A stretch of 32,493 nt of DNA, from assembly GCA_964543125.1 (NCBI GenBank), contig CAZIWX010000017.1:1-32493 (forward strand), in the 5' to 3' direction. This document shows, piece after piece, positions 17,099-25,452 of the stretch. This DNA is from CAZIWX01 sp964543125. GTDB taxonomy: Bacteria; Fidelibacterota; UBA8477. Positions within the stretch are counted from its first letter, which is position 1, and every line of letters starts with the position of its first letter. The position numbers were made by a program, and so were the translations under genes. The notes beneath the pieces were generated by a model. That model worked only from the letters and a program-made list of their open reading frames with translations, was not told the origin of the DNA and did not search any database.

Positions 17099-19749
17099 GC
17101 CGAACCTCCAAATTCCACCGCAAATCCGATGAGTATCTTACGGGGTTCAAAGTAGAAATCCGGCCGACTGAAGAATTCCTTTTGGGTTTTAATGCCCTGG
17201 TAGGTCTGAAAATTCATGTCATAGTCAAACCCGGCTGAACCGCTGGAGTTATAAACATTCCTGGTGTTTTTACGGTCCAGAAGATTGGTGATCTTCAGGT
17301 AGGGCGAAAGTGTAACACCCGCGATTTTGACATCTTTGGCTACATTCAGATCGATGGTAAATGTTAAGGGTTTACGTTCGCCATTGTAAACACGATTCGA
17401 ATAACGGACGGAAGAACGGGTGTAGGGTAAACCACTACCCATTTTTCCGATAAGGCTGATATGGAATCCGGCTTGCGTCGTGGTTGCACTGAGATTTAAC
17501 GAGTGGGTTTGATCCCAGTCCAGGAGCACTCTTTTCTTTTCGGATTCAATGGGAGGGTCCACCCTTTGGCGCGCCCACGCTTCATTTGGATCGGAGGCAT
17601 TTCCCGTGGCGACCTGGTAGGTATAATCAACCCCGAGACCAAAACCCCCGGGTGTCTCGCGCTGGTCCAGCGCCAGCGTGATACCCTTTATATTGGCATA
17701 GTCGCGGTTGATGAAGCGAAAGAAACGACCACCGTAGATATCATCACGCACTTCCATACCGATAAGATCGCGAATGTCCTTGTTAAAACCCGTGATATCT
17801 AGGGTAAGATATTCGGTTAGTCCCTGCTTTAAACCGATCTCATAACTTACCGTTTTCTGGGGTTGCAGTTCTGCATTGCCCATGGCGTTGAAGCGCCCCC
17901 GGGGCGGTTGGTCGCCTTTCAACTGGACCAGCGAAACTTCGAAATCAGGGTTGATGTACAGACGCTCATAAGCCGGGACCTGGAAGAAATGGCCATAACT
18001 GAAATGGATTACGCCCTGATCAGTTATAGGATAAGCAATGCCGAGCCGCGGACTGAGTTGGGCGGATGCTTTAGCGTCCCGCAGCGCTGAGTGACGCGGA
18101 TCGTTGAAATCGATGGGAATGTACCCGTCAGGATCAAAATAGTCATATCGTAATCCGGCGTTGACGATTATTTCGCCCAGCTCGAGTTTATCCTGTAGGT
18201 AGGCGGCGTACTCAAGGGGTTTGTGGTGGTAACTATTATTATACCAGGATGAATCCGGAGGTTGAGAGATCACATTGTTTTCATTAAAATAGATCTGGAA
18301 TTCATGCAGCCACAGATTGCTTTGCTTTAAACTGATCCCGGCTCCAACTTTCTGGTTTTTCGTGATCTGGCTGGTAAAATCGATCTTTCCGATATTATCC
18401 TGATTGCTCCGGCGGTGTTGCCACATTCGCATACCGCCGGTAGAAAATCCGTTTGAGCCGGTTCCGGTATAATACCGTAAAGGAGCATATCCCGGATCCC
18501 GCCAGTCATTATATACATACTGTCCATATTCCGTAAATCCACTGGAAGCATTCAGGGTAATAAATGTCTCGGCACTAAAAAGATGGGTAAACTGAATGGA
18601 CCCTCGGTAATCATTACTTACCCGCTGATAATTACCCTCCGGATTATATTTAAAAATCTGATCGAACTCCCGGTATTTTTTCGACTGATAAAAGGCTGAG
18701 ATATTCAGCTTACCTTTAGCGTAGAGCTTATAAGTCAGCTTCCCCTGGGCCGTTTTCCGCTTAAGGGGCGCCAGGGGCACGACCGCTCCGTTACCGGTCG
18801 CCTGGATATACGGGTTTTCAGGATCATAAAAATTCGAGGAATCGGTGGGTAAGAACATCTGTTCGCCAAACAGATAGCCCGCGCTGGAGTATTGTCGCAG
18901 CAGGATTGAAAAATTGGCCGGAACCAGGAGCGAGGGCAAAGGGCCGCTGAGGCTGAGTTGTAGATTGTTGATCGCCAACGGATCCACGTTATCAATGTGC
19001 ATAAAAATATCATCGTGGCTGGACACGTAGTCACCGAAATAGCTGGAAAGCTTGCCTTTAAAGTATTTCTGACCTTCTTTGGTCACAATGTTTACGATAC
19101 CCGACATGGCCTGGCCGTATTCCGCGTTAAAAGTACCGCTGATCACTTCCAAAGCCTGGATCAGGTCATTCTCCACCGCCAGGGGTACATCACCCGAGTA
19201 ATCGTCATTAATGGGAATACCGTCAACGATGTACATTACTTCGCCGCTGCGGCCGCCCCTGAAATGCCCTTCTACCACACCGGCCTGGAGATTAATGAGA
19301 TCGTTGAGATCCACTACCTGCAAGGCTTTAATTTCTTGGGCGCTCACTCGATAGGAGGTGGAGGTGACATCTTTCCTTACGGTCGGCGCTTGCGCCACAA
19401 CCGTAACTTCCGCACCCTGAAGTATTTCTGACCGGAGTTTGAAATTTATTTCCGTAGTGAGATCCACCATCACTTTCACATCGGTGATGACCATGGGAGC
19501 ATAGGCAATGTAACTCGCCCGAATAGAATACTGACCTGGTGGTAATCCAATAATAGCATAATAGCCATCCATATCGGTAGCGGCGCCCATACCGGTACCG
19601 TCCACCATAACATTGACTCCGATGAGAGGTTCGGCCGTGGCGCCGTCTAAAACTCTGCCAGTGACCTTGCCCGTAACTCCGGCTGCAAGCATCATAGGGA
19701 AGGTTAGCAAGATCCATAGATATTGCTTATACCAATTTCCAGGCGTCAT
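17095..19749 (-). CDS. TonB-dependent outer-membrane receptor with carboxypeptidase-regulatory-like N-domain
   Basis: An 884-aa receptor. After a signal peptide (about 1-26) comes a CarboxypepD_reg-like beta-sandwich (GKVTGRVLDGATAEPLIGVN to ITDVKVMVDLTTEINFKLR, about 27-107). The plug follows: VVDLNDLINLQAGVVEGHFR and RGGRSGEVMYIVDGIPINDD, with the end-of-plug pattern FNAEYGQAMSGIVNIVTKEG near 215-233. The rest is a 22-strand-type barrel with many aromatic beta strands. Unlike SusC it is short (SusC proteins are usually about 1000 aa) and no SusD follows. Ribosome site GAGGAG is 9 bp from the ATG. It should drive energy-dependent uptake of oligosaccharides, given its neighbours. A strong stem-loop lies just upstream of its start. 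Confidence 0.92.
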   Translation of the reverse strand: MTPGNWYKQYLWILLTFPMMLAAGVTGKVTGRVLDGATAEPLIGVNVMVDGTGMGAATDMDGYYAIIGLPPGQYSIRASYIAYAPMVITDVKVMVDLTTEINFKLRSEILQGAEVTVVAQAPTVRKDVTSTSYRVSAQEIKALQVVDLNDLINLQAGVVEGHFRGGRSGEVMYIVDGIPINDDYSGDVPLAVENDLIQALEVISGTFNAEYGQAMSGIVNIVTKEGQKYFKGKLSSYFGDYVSSHDDIFMHIDNVDPLAINNLQLSLSGPLPSLLVPANFSILLRQYSSAGYLFGEQMFLPTDSSNFYDPENPYIQATGNGAVVPLAPLKRKTAQGKLTYKLYAKGKLNISAFYQSKKYREFDQIFKYNPEGNYQRVSNDYRGSIQFTHLFSAETFITLNASSGFTEYGQYVYNDWRDPGYAPLRYYTGTGSNGFSTGGMRMWQHRRSNQDNIGKIDFTSQITKNQKVGAGISLKQSNLWLHEFQIYFNENNVISQPPDSSWYNNSYHHKPLEYAAYLQDKLELGEIIVNAGLRYDYFDPDGYIPIDFNDPRHSALRDAKASAQLSPRLGIAYPITDQGVIHFSYGHFFQVPAYERLYINPDFEVSLVQLKGDQPPRGRFNAMGNAELQPQKTVSYEIGLKQGLTEYLTLDITGFNKDIRDLIGMEVRDDIYGGRFFRFINRDYANIKGITLALDQRETPGGFGLGVDYTYQVATGNASDPNEAWARQRVDPPIESEKKRVLLDWDQTHSLNLSATTTQAGFHISLIGKMGSGLPYTRSSVRYSNRVYNGERKPLTFTIDLNVAKDVKIAGVTLSPYLKITNLLDRKNTRNVYNSSGSAGFDYDMNFQTYQGIKTQKEFFSRPDFYFEPRKILIGFAVEFGGSA

Positions 19750-19791
19750 CGTTATGCTCTCCTCATTTGGGTGAGAAAGATTACGCTAAGT

Positions 19792-19825
19792 TATGGCCGG
19801 GTTGCTTGGAGGCAACCCAGCCATA
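19792..19825 (-). terminator. Strong stem-loop between CBM gene and TonB receptor gene
   Basis: On the minus strand the RNA would fold into a 14-bp stem (TATGGCTGGGTTGC with GCAACCCGGCCATA) and a 6-nt loop CTCCAA. One stem pair is U-G on the minus-strand RNA but a C-A mismatch if the plus strand is read, so the structure belongs to minus-strand transcription. No T-run follows. It may be a partial terminator, an RNA processing site or a 3'-end stabiliser that sets a higher level for the upstream CBM gene than for the receptor. Confidence 0.6.
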
Positions 19826-19849
19826 TTTAATCTGATTAACTCAGGTGAA

Positions 19850-22333
19850 CTAGCGGATCAGAACCATTTTCCGGGTAACCAGCGTATTGTCACCACTCAA
19901 CACATAAAGATAGACACCGGTTGCCACGGCTTCACCCGTTGCATTGGTGGCATCCCACAGCAAGCTGTGTTGACCGGCGCTTTGCTGTCCGGAGTATAAG
20001 GTCTTGATCTTCTGACCCAAAACATTGTAAATATCCAGACTGATCCGTCCATTCGTGGGGAGTTCATACTCAATGATAGTAGTAGGATTGAATGGATTGG
20101 GGTAATTCTGACTCAGAATGTAATCAGTTGGAATCTCCGTTGATCCGGGTTCGTCATTAACAGCCGACGGCATCGTAACCATTTTCTTGACGGTGAAATC
20201 ATCCCAGTAAGACAGTCCGGTTGGATGCGATGTATAGCGTGATCTTACTGAAATACCGGTTGCATTATCGGGCGCCTGTTCAGCTACTTCATACAGGGTC
20301 CAGTTACTGTCCGCGACGGTCTGATCAATGTAGAGATATTTATCGCCGCCTTCCAGACTCCAGCCCTGGTTCAGAGTAGCATCCGTATGGAAGAAATAAC
20401 AGAGGCCCATACGCTCGTCGAGACGGTCTTTACGAATGTAGGTTCTCTCAAAGGAAGGATCGGTGTTCACGCCAACCGTTTTTACCCAGACACCGACTTT
20501 ATACCATTCCCCTGCTTCTACCGGGAAGGGAATGGAATAATAGACAATCTCCGAAGATGAGCTGGTCGTATCGGGCTTCCAGAGCTCCTGGGCATAGCTG
20601 CCGGTATGCGCGGCATTGTCTGTCACGGTTCCATAGGAACCATTATTAGATGCATACCAGCTTAACCAGTCGCTGATAGTCTCCGCATCGCCGTTGAACA
20701 GGCCCATAGTCCAATCCGGGGTTGTACCACAACTCAGGTTGTCGAAATAAGCCGTTCCGGTGGCATCCTTGCCCATCACCATCTTGACGACGACCTCGGC
20801 CGGTTCCGCGGTCAGAATGGCCACGGCACTCAACTCGGCCCAGTCTGCATTGGCGGCACTCTGGTCTGCCCAGACATGCTCGGTATCCAGTACATTACCG
20901 GATGCATCCCGGAACTCGAAGATCAGGCCGATCTTTTCATTGTCATTAGCGGGTGACGTGTTCACACCGGCCAGCTTTACCCAACCACCCAGGTTGAAGG
21001 TTGATGCGGCGGCGTTATTCCAATACAGGTCGGCATTGTTATCCGATACCCAACCCACCATGTCGGTGGTCGCGGCAGCCTTTGTGATCGTGAACGAATG
21101 GAAACCGGCGTAAGCATCACTGGCGTTTGTCACACTAACATCGGTACCGAAGGTGCCATTCAACGGACTCCAAAATGCCGGTGTCTGATCTTCCAGACCG
21201 GAATTTTCAAGAATCTCATCTCCGACCTCGGCCATTCTCTCCACTGAAAAATCATCGAAATAACTCAGACCTGTCGGATGCGATGTATAGCGTGATCTTA
21301 CCGAAATACCGGTGGCATTATCGGGCGCACGTTCCATTACCGTATAATGGGTCCAGTTACTGTCCGCGACAGTCTGATCGACATAGACGTATTTATCGCC
21401 ACCTTCCAGACTCCAGCCCTGGTTCAGGACAGCATCCGTATGGAAGAAGTAGCACAGGCCCAGACGTTCATCCAGGCGGTCCTTGCGAATGTAGGTTCTT
21501 TCGTAGGAAGGATCGGTGTTTACACCAACCGTCTTCACCCAGACTCCGATTTTGTACCATTCACCAGCTACAACGGGGACGGGTACTGAGTAATACACGA
21601 TCTCCGAAGATGAGCTGGTCGTATCGGGCTTCCAGAGCTCCTGGGCATAGCTGCCGGTATGCGCGGCATTGTCTGTCACGGTTCCATAGGAACCATTATT
21701 AGATGCATACCAGCTTAACCAGTCGCTGATAGTCTCCGCATCGCCGTTGAACAGGCCCATAGTCCAATCCGGGGTTGTACCACAACTCAGGTTGTCGAAA
21801 TAAGCCGTTCCGGTGGCATCCTTGCCCATCACCATCTTGACGACGACCTCGGCTGGTTCCGCGGTCAGAATGGTCACGGCGCTCAACTCGGCCCAGTCTG
21901 CATCGGCGGCGCTCTGATCAGCCCAGACATACTCGGTAGCCAGTGCATTACCGGAAGCATCCCGGAACTCGAAGATCAGGCCGATCTTCTCATTGTCATT
22001 AGCGGGTGAGGTGTTCACACCAACCAGCTTTACCCAACCACCCAGATTGTAGGTGGAAGCGGCAGCGTTATTCCAGTACAGGTCGGCATTGTTATCCGAC
22101 ACCCAACCCACCATATCGGTAGTCGCGGCGGCTTTCGTGATCATGAACGAATGGAAACCAGCATAAGCATCACTGGCGTTTGTCACACCGACATCGGTGC
22201 CGAAAGTTCCGTTCAACGGGCTCCAGAATGCCGGCGTCTGATCTTCCATACTGGGATTAATAAGCAGATTATCTGCGAATACGAATCCCAGGCAGATCAG
22301 GAGCAGCAGGGTAGCGATTTTGCGAATAGCCAT
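19850..22333 (-). CDS. Secreted tandem carbohydrate-binding protein (two 351-aa repeats) with T9SS-type sorting domain
   Basis: An 827-aa secreted protein without a catalytic domain. The signal peptide (MAIRKIATLLLLICLGFVFA) is followed by two near-identical units of 351 residues (about 21-371 and 372-722). Each unit holds two beta-sandwich modules of the CBM4/9/22-like kind. The first begins (N)xS(M/L)EDQTPAFWSPLNG and ends in YFDNLSCG; the second begins GLFNGDAETISDWLSWY and ends SYFDDFSVE or SYWDDFTVK. The last ~85 residues contain NYPNPFNPTTIIEYELP, a FlgD-like sorting domain, so the protein is likely displayed on the cell surface or released. The ribosome site AGGAGG 5 bp from ATG is the strongest seen in the locus and fits high expression. 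It probably concentrates the glycan at the cell surface ahead of the TonB receptor. Confidence 0.85.
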   Translation of the reverse strand: MAIRKIATLLLLICLGFVFADNLLINPSMEDQTPAFWSPLNGTFGTDVGVTNASDAYAGFHSFMITKAAATTDMVGWVSDNNADLYWNNAAASTYNLGGWVKLVGVNTSPANDNEKIGLIFEFRDASGNALATEYVWADQSAADADWAELSAVTILTAEPAEVVVKMVMGKDATGTAYFDNLSCGTTPDWTMGLFNGDAETISDWLSWYASNNGSYGTVTDNAAHTGSYAQELWKPDTTSSSSEIVYYSVPVPVVAGEWYKIGVWVKTVGVNTDPSYERTYIRKDRLDERLGLCYFFHTDAVLNQGWSLEGGDKYVYVDQTVADSNWTHYTVMERAPDNATGISVRSRYTSHPTGLSYFDDFSVERMAEVGDEILENSGLEDQTPAFWSPLNGTFGTDVSVTNASDAYAGFHSFTITKAAATTDMVGWVSDNNADLYWNNAAASTFNLGGWVKLAGVNTSPANDNEKIGLIFEFRDASGNVLDTEHVWADQSAANADWAELSAVAILTAEPAEVVVKMVMGKDATGTAYFDNLSCGTTPDWTMGLFNGDAETISDWLSWYASNNGSYGTVTDNAAHTGSYAQELWKPDTTSSSSEIVYYSIPFPVEAGEWYKVGVWVKTVGVNTDPSFERTYIRKDRLDERMGLCYFFHTDATLNQGWSLEGGDKYLYIDQTVADSNWTLYEVAEQAPDNATGISVRSRYTSHPTGLSYWDDFTVKKMVTMPSAVNDEPGSTEIPTDYILSQNYPNPFNPTTIIEYELPTNGRISLDIYNVLGQKIKTLYSGQQSAGQHSLLWDATNATGEAVATGVYLYVLSGDNTLVTRKMVLIR
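20158..22263 (-). repeat. Two in-frame direct repeats of 1053 bp inside the CBM gene
   Basis: Positions about 1053 bp apart match along the gene (for example 20701 with 21754, and 21181 with 22234), giving two units of 351 codons. Outer parts of the units differ at scattered, mostly third-codon positions. The segment 20547-20800 is identical to 21600-21853 over 254 bp. The outer limits of the repeat are approximate. Confidence 0.9.
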
Positions 22334-22360
22334 CTTTTCCTCCTCTTGTTAGCATTGCCT

Positions 22361-24334
22361 TTAGTTTTCGATACCAGGCGCATTCATATACTCCAGTTGT
22401 TGAGTTGTATGCTGCATTGTATCGATTTCACAAAAAGATTTGGGGGGCAAATTAACCCGAATGTGCTTAATAGCTTTTTCACTCTTTTTATGTCTCACTT
22501 GGAAAACACGGGGTTCCCAGGCATGGTTAAACAGGAATTCTCTGCTTTCATCAGCACGCTGATAACGCATGAACTCCGCACCCGGTGTATGACAACATGA
22601 GCCTTCAGTTATAATATCTTCCCGGATACCGGCGTAAAGCGCGGTAACAAAAGCTCTCACATCCTCATTGCAACTTTGGGTCATGAGTATTTCGAAAGGA
22701 AATAGTGAATAATAAATATACCCTATGCCCCGGGTCTTGCGGATCAGCAGTGGGCGGCCGGCTGAATCTTCCAAAAGAATCTCGGCAGCCTCAACCCGTC
22801 CGGGCAGAAATCCCAGGGATCGTTGATGACGCAATTCGCCTAAGTGGATTGAGATCGTTTCAGATCCAAATGGACCCCAGGAGCAAGGACTTGAGATCGT
22901 CATGATCGCATCAGGATAGCATTCGGGCAACCCGAAACGCAATTGAGATTGAATCCCCAGGAGCGCATCCAAATCAATGACCCAATGATCTGTGGCAAAA
23001 CTGGCATAGAGCACACCGCCATGGCGTACATATTCCAGGATTTCTGTCCAAAATGGCGCACTGATCCGTTTAAGTGCGGGCAACCACACAGTGACCGGTG
23101 CCTGCTCGAAGGAGGTTGTGTGCGTATATTGGTTCTCATGATTTAGCGAGCTGTATTCCACAGCCGGTTCATGAATACACATTGGTGCAGCACCGGCACT
23201 GGCCAGTGCGCCATAAGTATGTAGATATAAATTGTATCTCCCCTCCGTATCCCAATCAAAAGGGTAGGGATGATAATAATTTGCCGGGATAACAAACCAA
23301 CTGTCACGAGGTGCGGGTTCCCAGCCTTCAGCCGACAATTCTTTTGATAATTTGCTGACAGCTTGCATCTCGCTCAACGCCGGTCTGAAACTGCCATCAG
23401 AGCGCCGCAGCCCAAATCGCATTTCAAATGTATTGTGGAGATAAGGCCTTAATGTCGGTTGCTCGAAATCCGTCCAGCACCAGTTCAGTGCGGCGGATGC
23501 ACCGGTTTGAAGCGCGCTGAACAAGATTTCCCGGTAGTAAAGCGCTTGATTTTCTTCCGAACCCATTGCCGTGGAATGACCAAATTCTTCAAGGAATACC
23601 GTATCCTTCCAGGAACGGGCCATGAGCATTCTAAAACCCGCCGTATAGGCTTGCGGCCAGTAGTCATCAAAATGGGGATATAAATGCACCCCTAAAGTAT
23701 CCTGGAGTGAGGCTAACTCTCTGAGTCGGTAATTAGCCGACGGCTCTAAATTGTTCATATAGCTGGCCCCAGTGATTTCGGGCGACCAAACGCCGTCACC
23801 AATTACTAGCGGCCGTGAATCCAAATCATGGATCAGCTCGCTGATCATCCTGACCCAGTTTGTTACTTCAGTTGCATTCTTCCCGGGGAAATCGTTGGAC
23901 ATCTCATTTGACAGACACCATCCGGCAATATGTCGTGATTTCGATGAGACTTTCAGAATGGATTTGATATATTCTTGTTGCTGTTCCCGTACTCTTGGAT
24001 CACTGAAAAATGTGTCTTCATCCCAACCGTCAACCCGGTAGTTTTGGCCGGACATATGACCTACGAAAAGCGTAGGCAGGCCATACAGGTCTGCCCCCTC
24101 GAGGTGTTTCAACACGGTCTGGTAGTGTTTCAATTGGAGGGAATTAACTTTACCCCCTTGAAAGAAATCCGGCGTAAAAAGAAAAAAGCGGACAAGATCA
24201 AAACCCGCCGCGCTTATTTGCCGGAAATCCTCGGCTATTTCGTTGGAATTCCAGTTCGACCACATCTTTATGGCGGTAGTTGCCGGCCAGTAGTTGACCC
24301 CAATTTTAAAGGGCATCTGCTTGAGCAAATCCAT
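22361..24334 (-). CDS. Clan GH-A glycoside hydrolase (GH5-like, beta-mannosidase/mannanase type), cytoplasmic
   Basis: Numbering is from the ATG at 24334 (657 aa). The N-terminal half is a TIM barrel: FKIGVNYWPA, FDLVRFFLFTPDF, then the acid/base motif GWCLSNEM with Glu144 and the nucleophile motif VFLEEFGHS with Glu250 (or 249). These NE and EFG signatures define clan GH-A and resemble COG3934 endo-mannosidase-like proteins. The C-terminal half has a GH42-trimerisation-like or flavodoxin-like segment (VRHGGVLYASFATDHWVIDL). No signal peptide is seen, so it acts on imported sugars. The ATG lies 4 bp after the lacI stop, with GGGAG 13 bp upstream. A GTG at 24370 would overlap lacI and has no ribosome site. 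Mannoside specificity is inferred from family resemblance and the GH130 neighbour. Confidence 0.78.
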   Translation of the reverse strand: MDLLKQMPFKIGVNYWPATTAIKMWSNWNSNEIAEDFRQISAAGFDLVRFFLFTPDFFQGGKVNSLQLKHYQTVLKHLEGADLYGLPTLFVGHMSGQNYRVDGWDEDTFFSDPRVREQQQEYIKSILKVSSKSRHIAGWCLSNEMSNDFPGKNATEVTNWVRMISELIHDLDSRPLVIGDGVWSPEITGASYMNNLEPSANYRLRELASLQDTLGVHLYPHFDDYWPQAYTAGFRMLMARSWKDTVFLEEFGHSTAMGSEENQALYYREILFSALQTGASAALNWCWTDFEQPTLRPYLHNTFEMRFGLRRSDGSFRPALSEMQAVSKLSKELSAEGWEPAPRDSWFVIPANYYHPYPFDWDTEGRYNLYLHTYGALASAGAAPMCIHEPAVEYSSLNHENQYTHTTSFEQAPVTVWLPALKRISAPFWTEILEYVRHGGVLYASFATDHWVIDLDALLGIQSQLRFGLPECYPDAIMTISSPCSWGPFGSETISIHLGELRHQRSLGFLPGRVEAAEILLEDSAGRPLLIRKTRGIGYIYYSLFPFEILMTQSCNEDVRAFVTALYAGIREDIITEGSCCHTPGAEFMRYQRADESREFLFNHAWEPRVFQVRHKKSEKAIKHIRVNLPPKSFCEIDTMQHTTQQLEYMNAPGIEN

Positions 24335-24338
24335 CTGG

Positions 24339-25355
24339 TTAAGATGTCTCCCGGCACACACAATCCACACTAATAGTGCGTGTCTGTGAGATTTGAGTAG
24401 GATTATTAATGACCTCCACCAAAAGTTTGAAGGCTTCCTTGCCTAGTTCCATTTTCGGCACATGGACTGATGAAAGAGGCGGCGAATGGAATCTGGCAGC
24501 GTAAATATCATCAAATCCCATGACTGCGATTTCGCCTGGGATGACAATATTCCGATGCTTTAATTCCTCAAGCGCACCCAGAGCCAGCGTATCATTCGCA
24601 CAAAAAACTGCATCCAGGGGAATGTTCTTAGCCAACAGTTCTTGCATACCTTTAATGCCGATCTCGCGGGTGATTTCCTGATCGGTTGCATAGATCAAAT
24701 CAGGTTTTCGTCCATCCGGTTGTAGACCCAGATCATGAATAGCAGCGAGGTAAGCCCGATATCTTTCCTTGATCGACGGATGATCCGCAGCTCCTCCGAT
24801 GAAACCGATATGTTTTCTATTCTTGGCAGCCAGTCTTTGAATGGCAATATAGGCGCCTTTGAAATTATCAACTAAAACCTTGTGGTGGTTTTTGCCCGGA
24901 ATTTCATAGTCCAGCAGGACAAAAGGGATTTTACGCTTTTCCAACACCTTAACCAGATTATGGGGAACCCGTCCGGCCAGAACAACACCATCTACATCGT
25001 CATATTTTAAGAAACGGGGCAAATCCGTACGCGTATTGAAATCAAGTTTCACCGTTGTCAGAAGGATGTAATAATCGCTGTCACGGGTAGCCAACTCGAT
25101 TCCCAGCAAGCATTGGGAATAGAACATTTCGATCTCGGAGAAATGATCCTCCCAGATGATGAAGCCGATATTACCTGTTTTCTGACGAGCCAACTGACTT
25201 GCGGAGCGCCGCGGGTAATAATGGAGTTCGGTGATCGTATGCTGAACCAGATTCCGGGTTTCACTGGAAACGCCCGGCCGGTTATTAAGCACTAACGAAA
25301 CTGTGGCGGTAGAAACACCGGCTTGTTCCGCGATTGTTTTGATAGTTGGTTTCAA
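24339..25355 (-). CDS. LacI-family transcriptional regulator
   Basis: A 338-aa repressor-type protein. The N-terminal helix-turn-helix TIKTIAEQAGVSTATVSLVL (4-23) and the hinge helix region with SASQLARQKTGNIGFI are typical of LacI/GalR proteins. A periplasmic-binding-protein-like effector domain follows, with DGVVLAG, HIGFIGG, DAVFCANDTLALGALEEL and VMGFDDIYAARFHSPPLSSV. The start is TTG at 25355, with GAGGGA very close upstream; no ATG lies near the domain start. The gene heads the minus-strand sugar operon, and an 18-bp palindrome sits 22 bp upstream of its start, so it probably represses itself, the operon and the divergent GH63-type gene until a sugar derived from the glycan binds. Confidence 0.95.
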   Translation of the reverse strand: MKPTIKTIAEQAGVSTATVSLVLNNRPGVSSETRNLVQHTITELHYYPRRSASQLARQKTGNIGFIIWEDHFSEIEMFYSQCLLGIELATRDSDYYILLTTVKLDFNTRTDLPRFLKYDDVDGVVLAGRVPHNLVKVLEKRKIPFVLLDYEIPGKNHHKVLVDNFKGAYIAIQRLAAKNRKHIGFIGGAADHPSIKERYRAYLAAIHDLGLQPDGRKPDLIYATDQEITREIGIKGMQELLAKNIPLDAVFCANDTLALGALEELKHRNIVIPGEIAVMGFDDIYAARFHSPPLSSVHVPKMELGKEAFKLLVEVINNPTQISQTRTISVDCVCRETS

Positions 25356-25377
25356 TCCCTCAGCGATCTTTAAAGTT

Positions 25378-25395
25378 ATTTAAAGCGCTTTAAAT
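25378..25395. promoter_or_regulatory. LacI-type operator, perfect 18-bp palindrome
   Basis: ATTTAAAGCGCTTTAAAT is a perfect inverted repeat with the central CG (AGCGCT core) characteristic of LacI-family operators, as in the symmetric lac operator. It lies in the 97-bp gap between divergent lacI and the GH63-type gene, where it can control both promoters. That the neighbouring LacI protein binds it is inferred from position and symmetry. Confidence 0.8.
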
Positions 25396-25452
25396 GTATT
25401 AATATTTGTTTAGGAGGTCAACAGGTTTGTTAACATGAAAAAAGGAACAAAA

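Noticed and set aside
21175..21702. 175-codon plus-strand frame in the CBM region
   Set aside because: It is antisense to the repeated CBM gene; a similar open stretch is expected from repeat composition.
19850..22333. Repeats considered as a CRISPR or satellite array
   Set aside because: There are only two units of 1053 bp, in frame, coding for protein modules.
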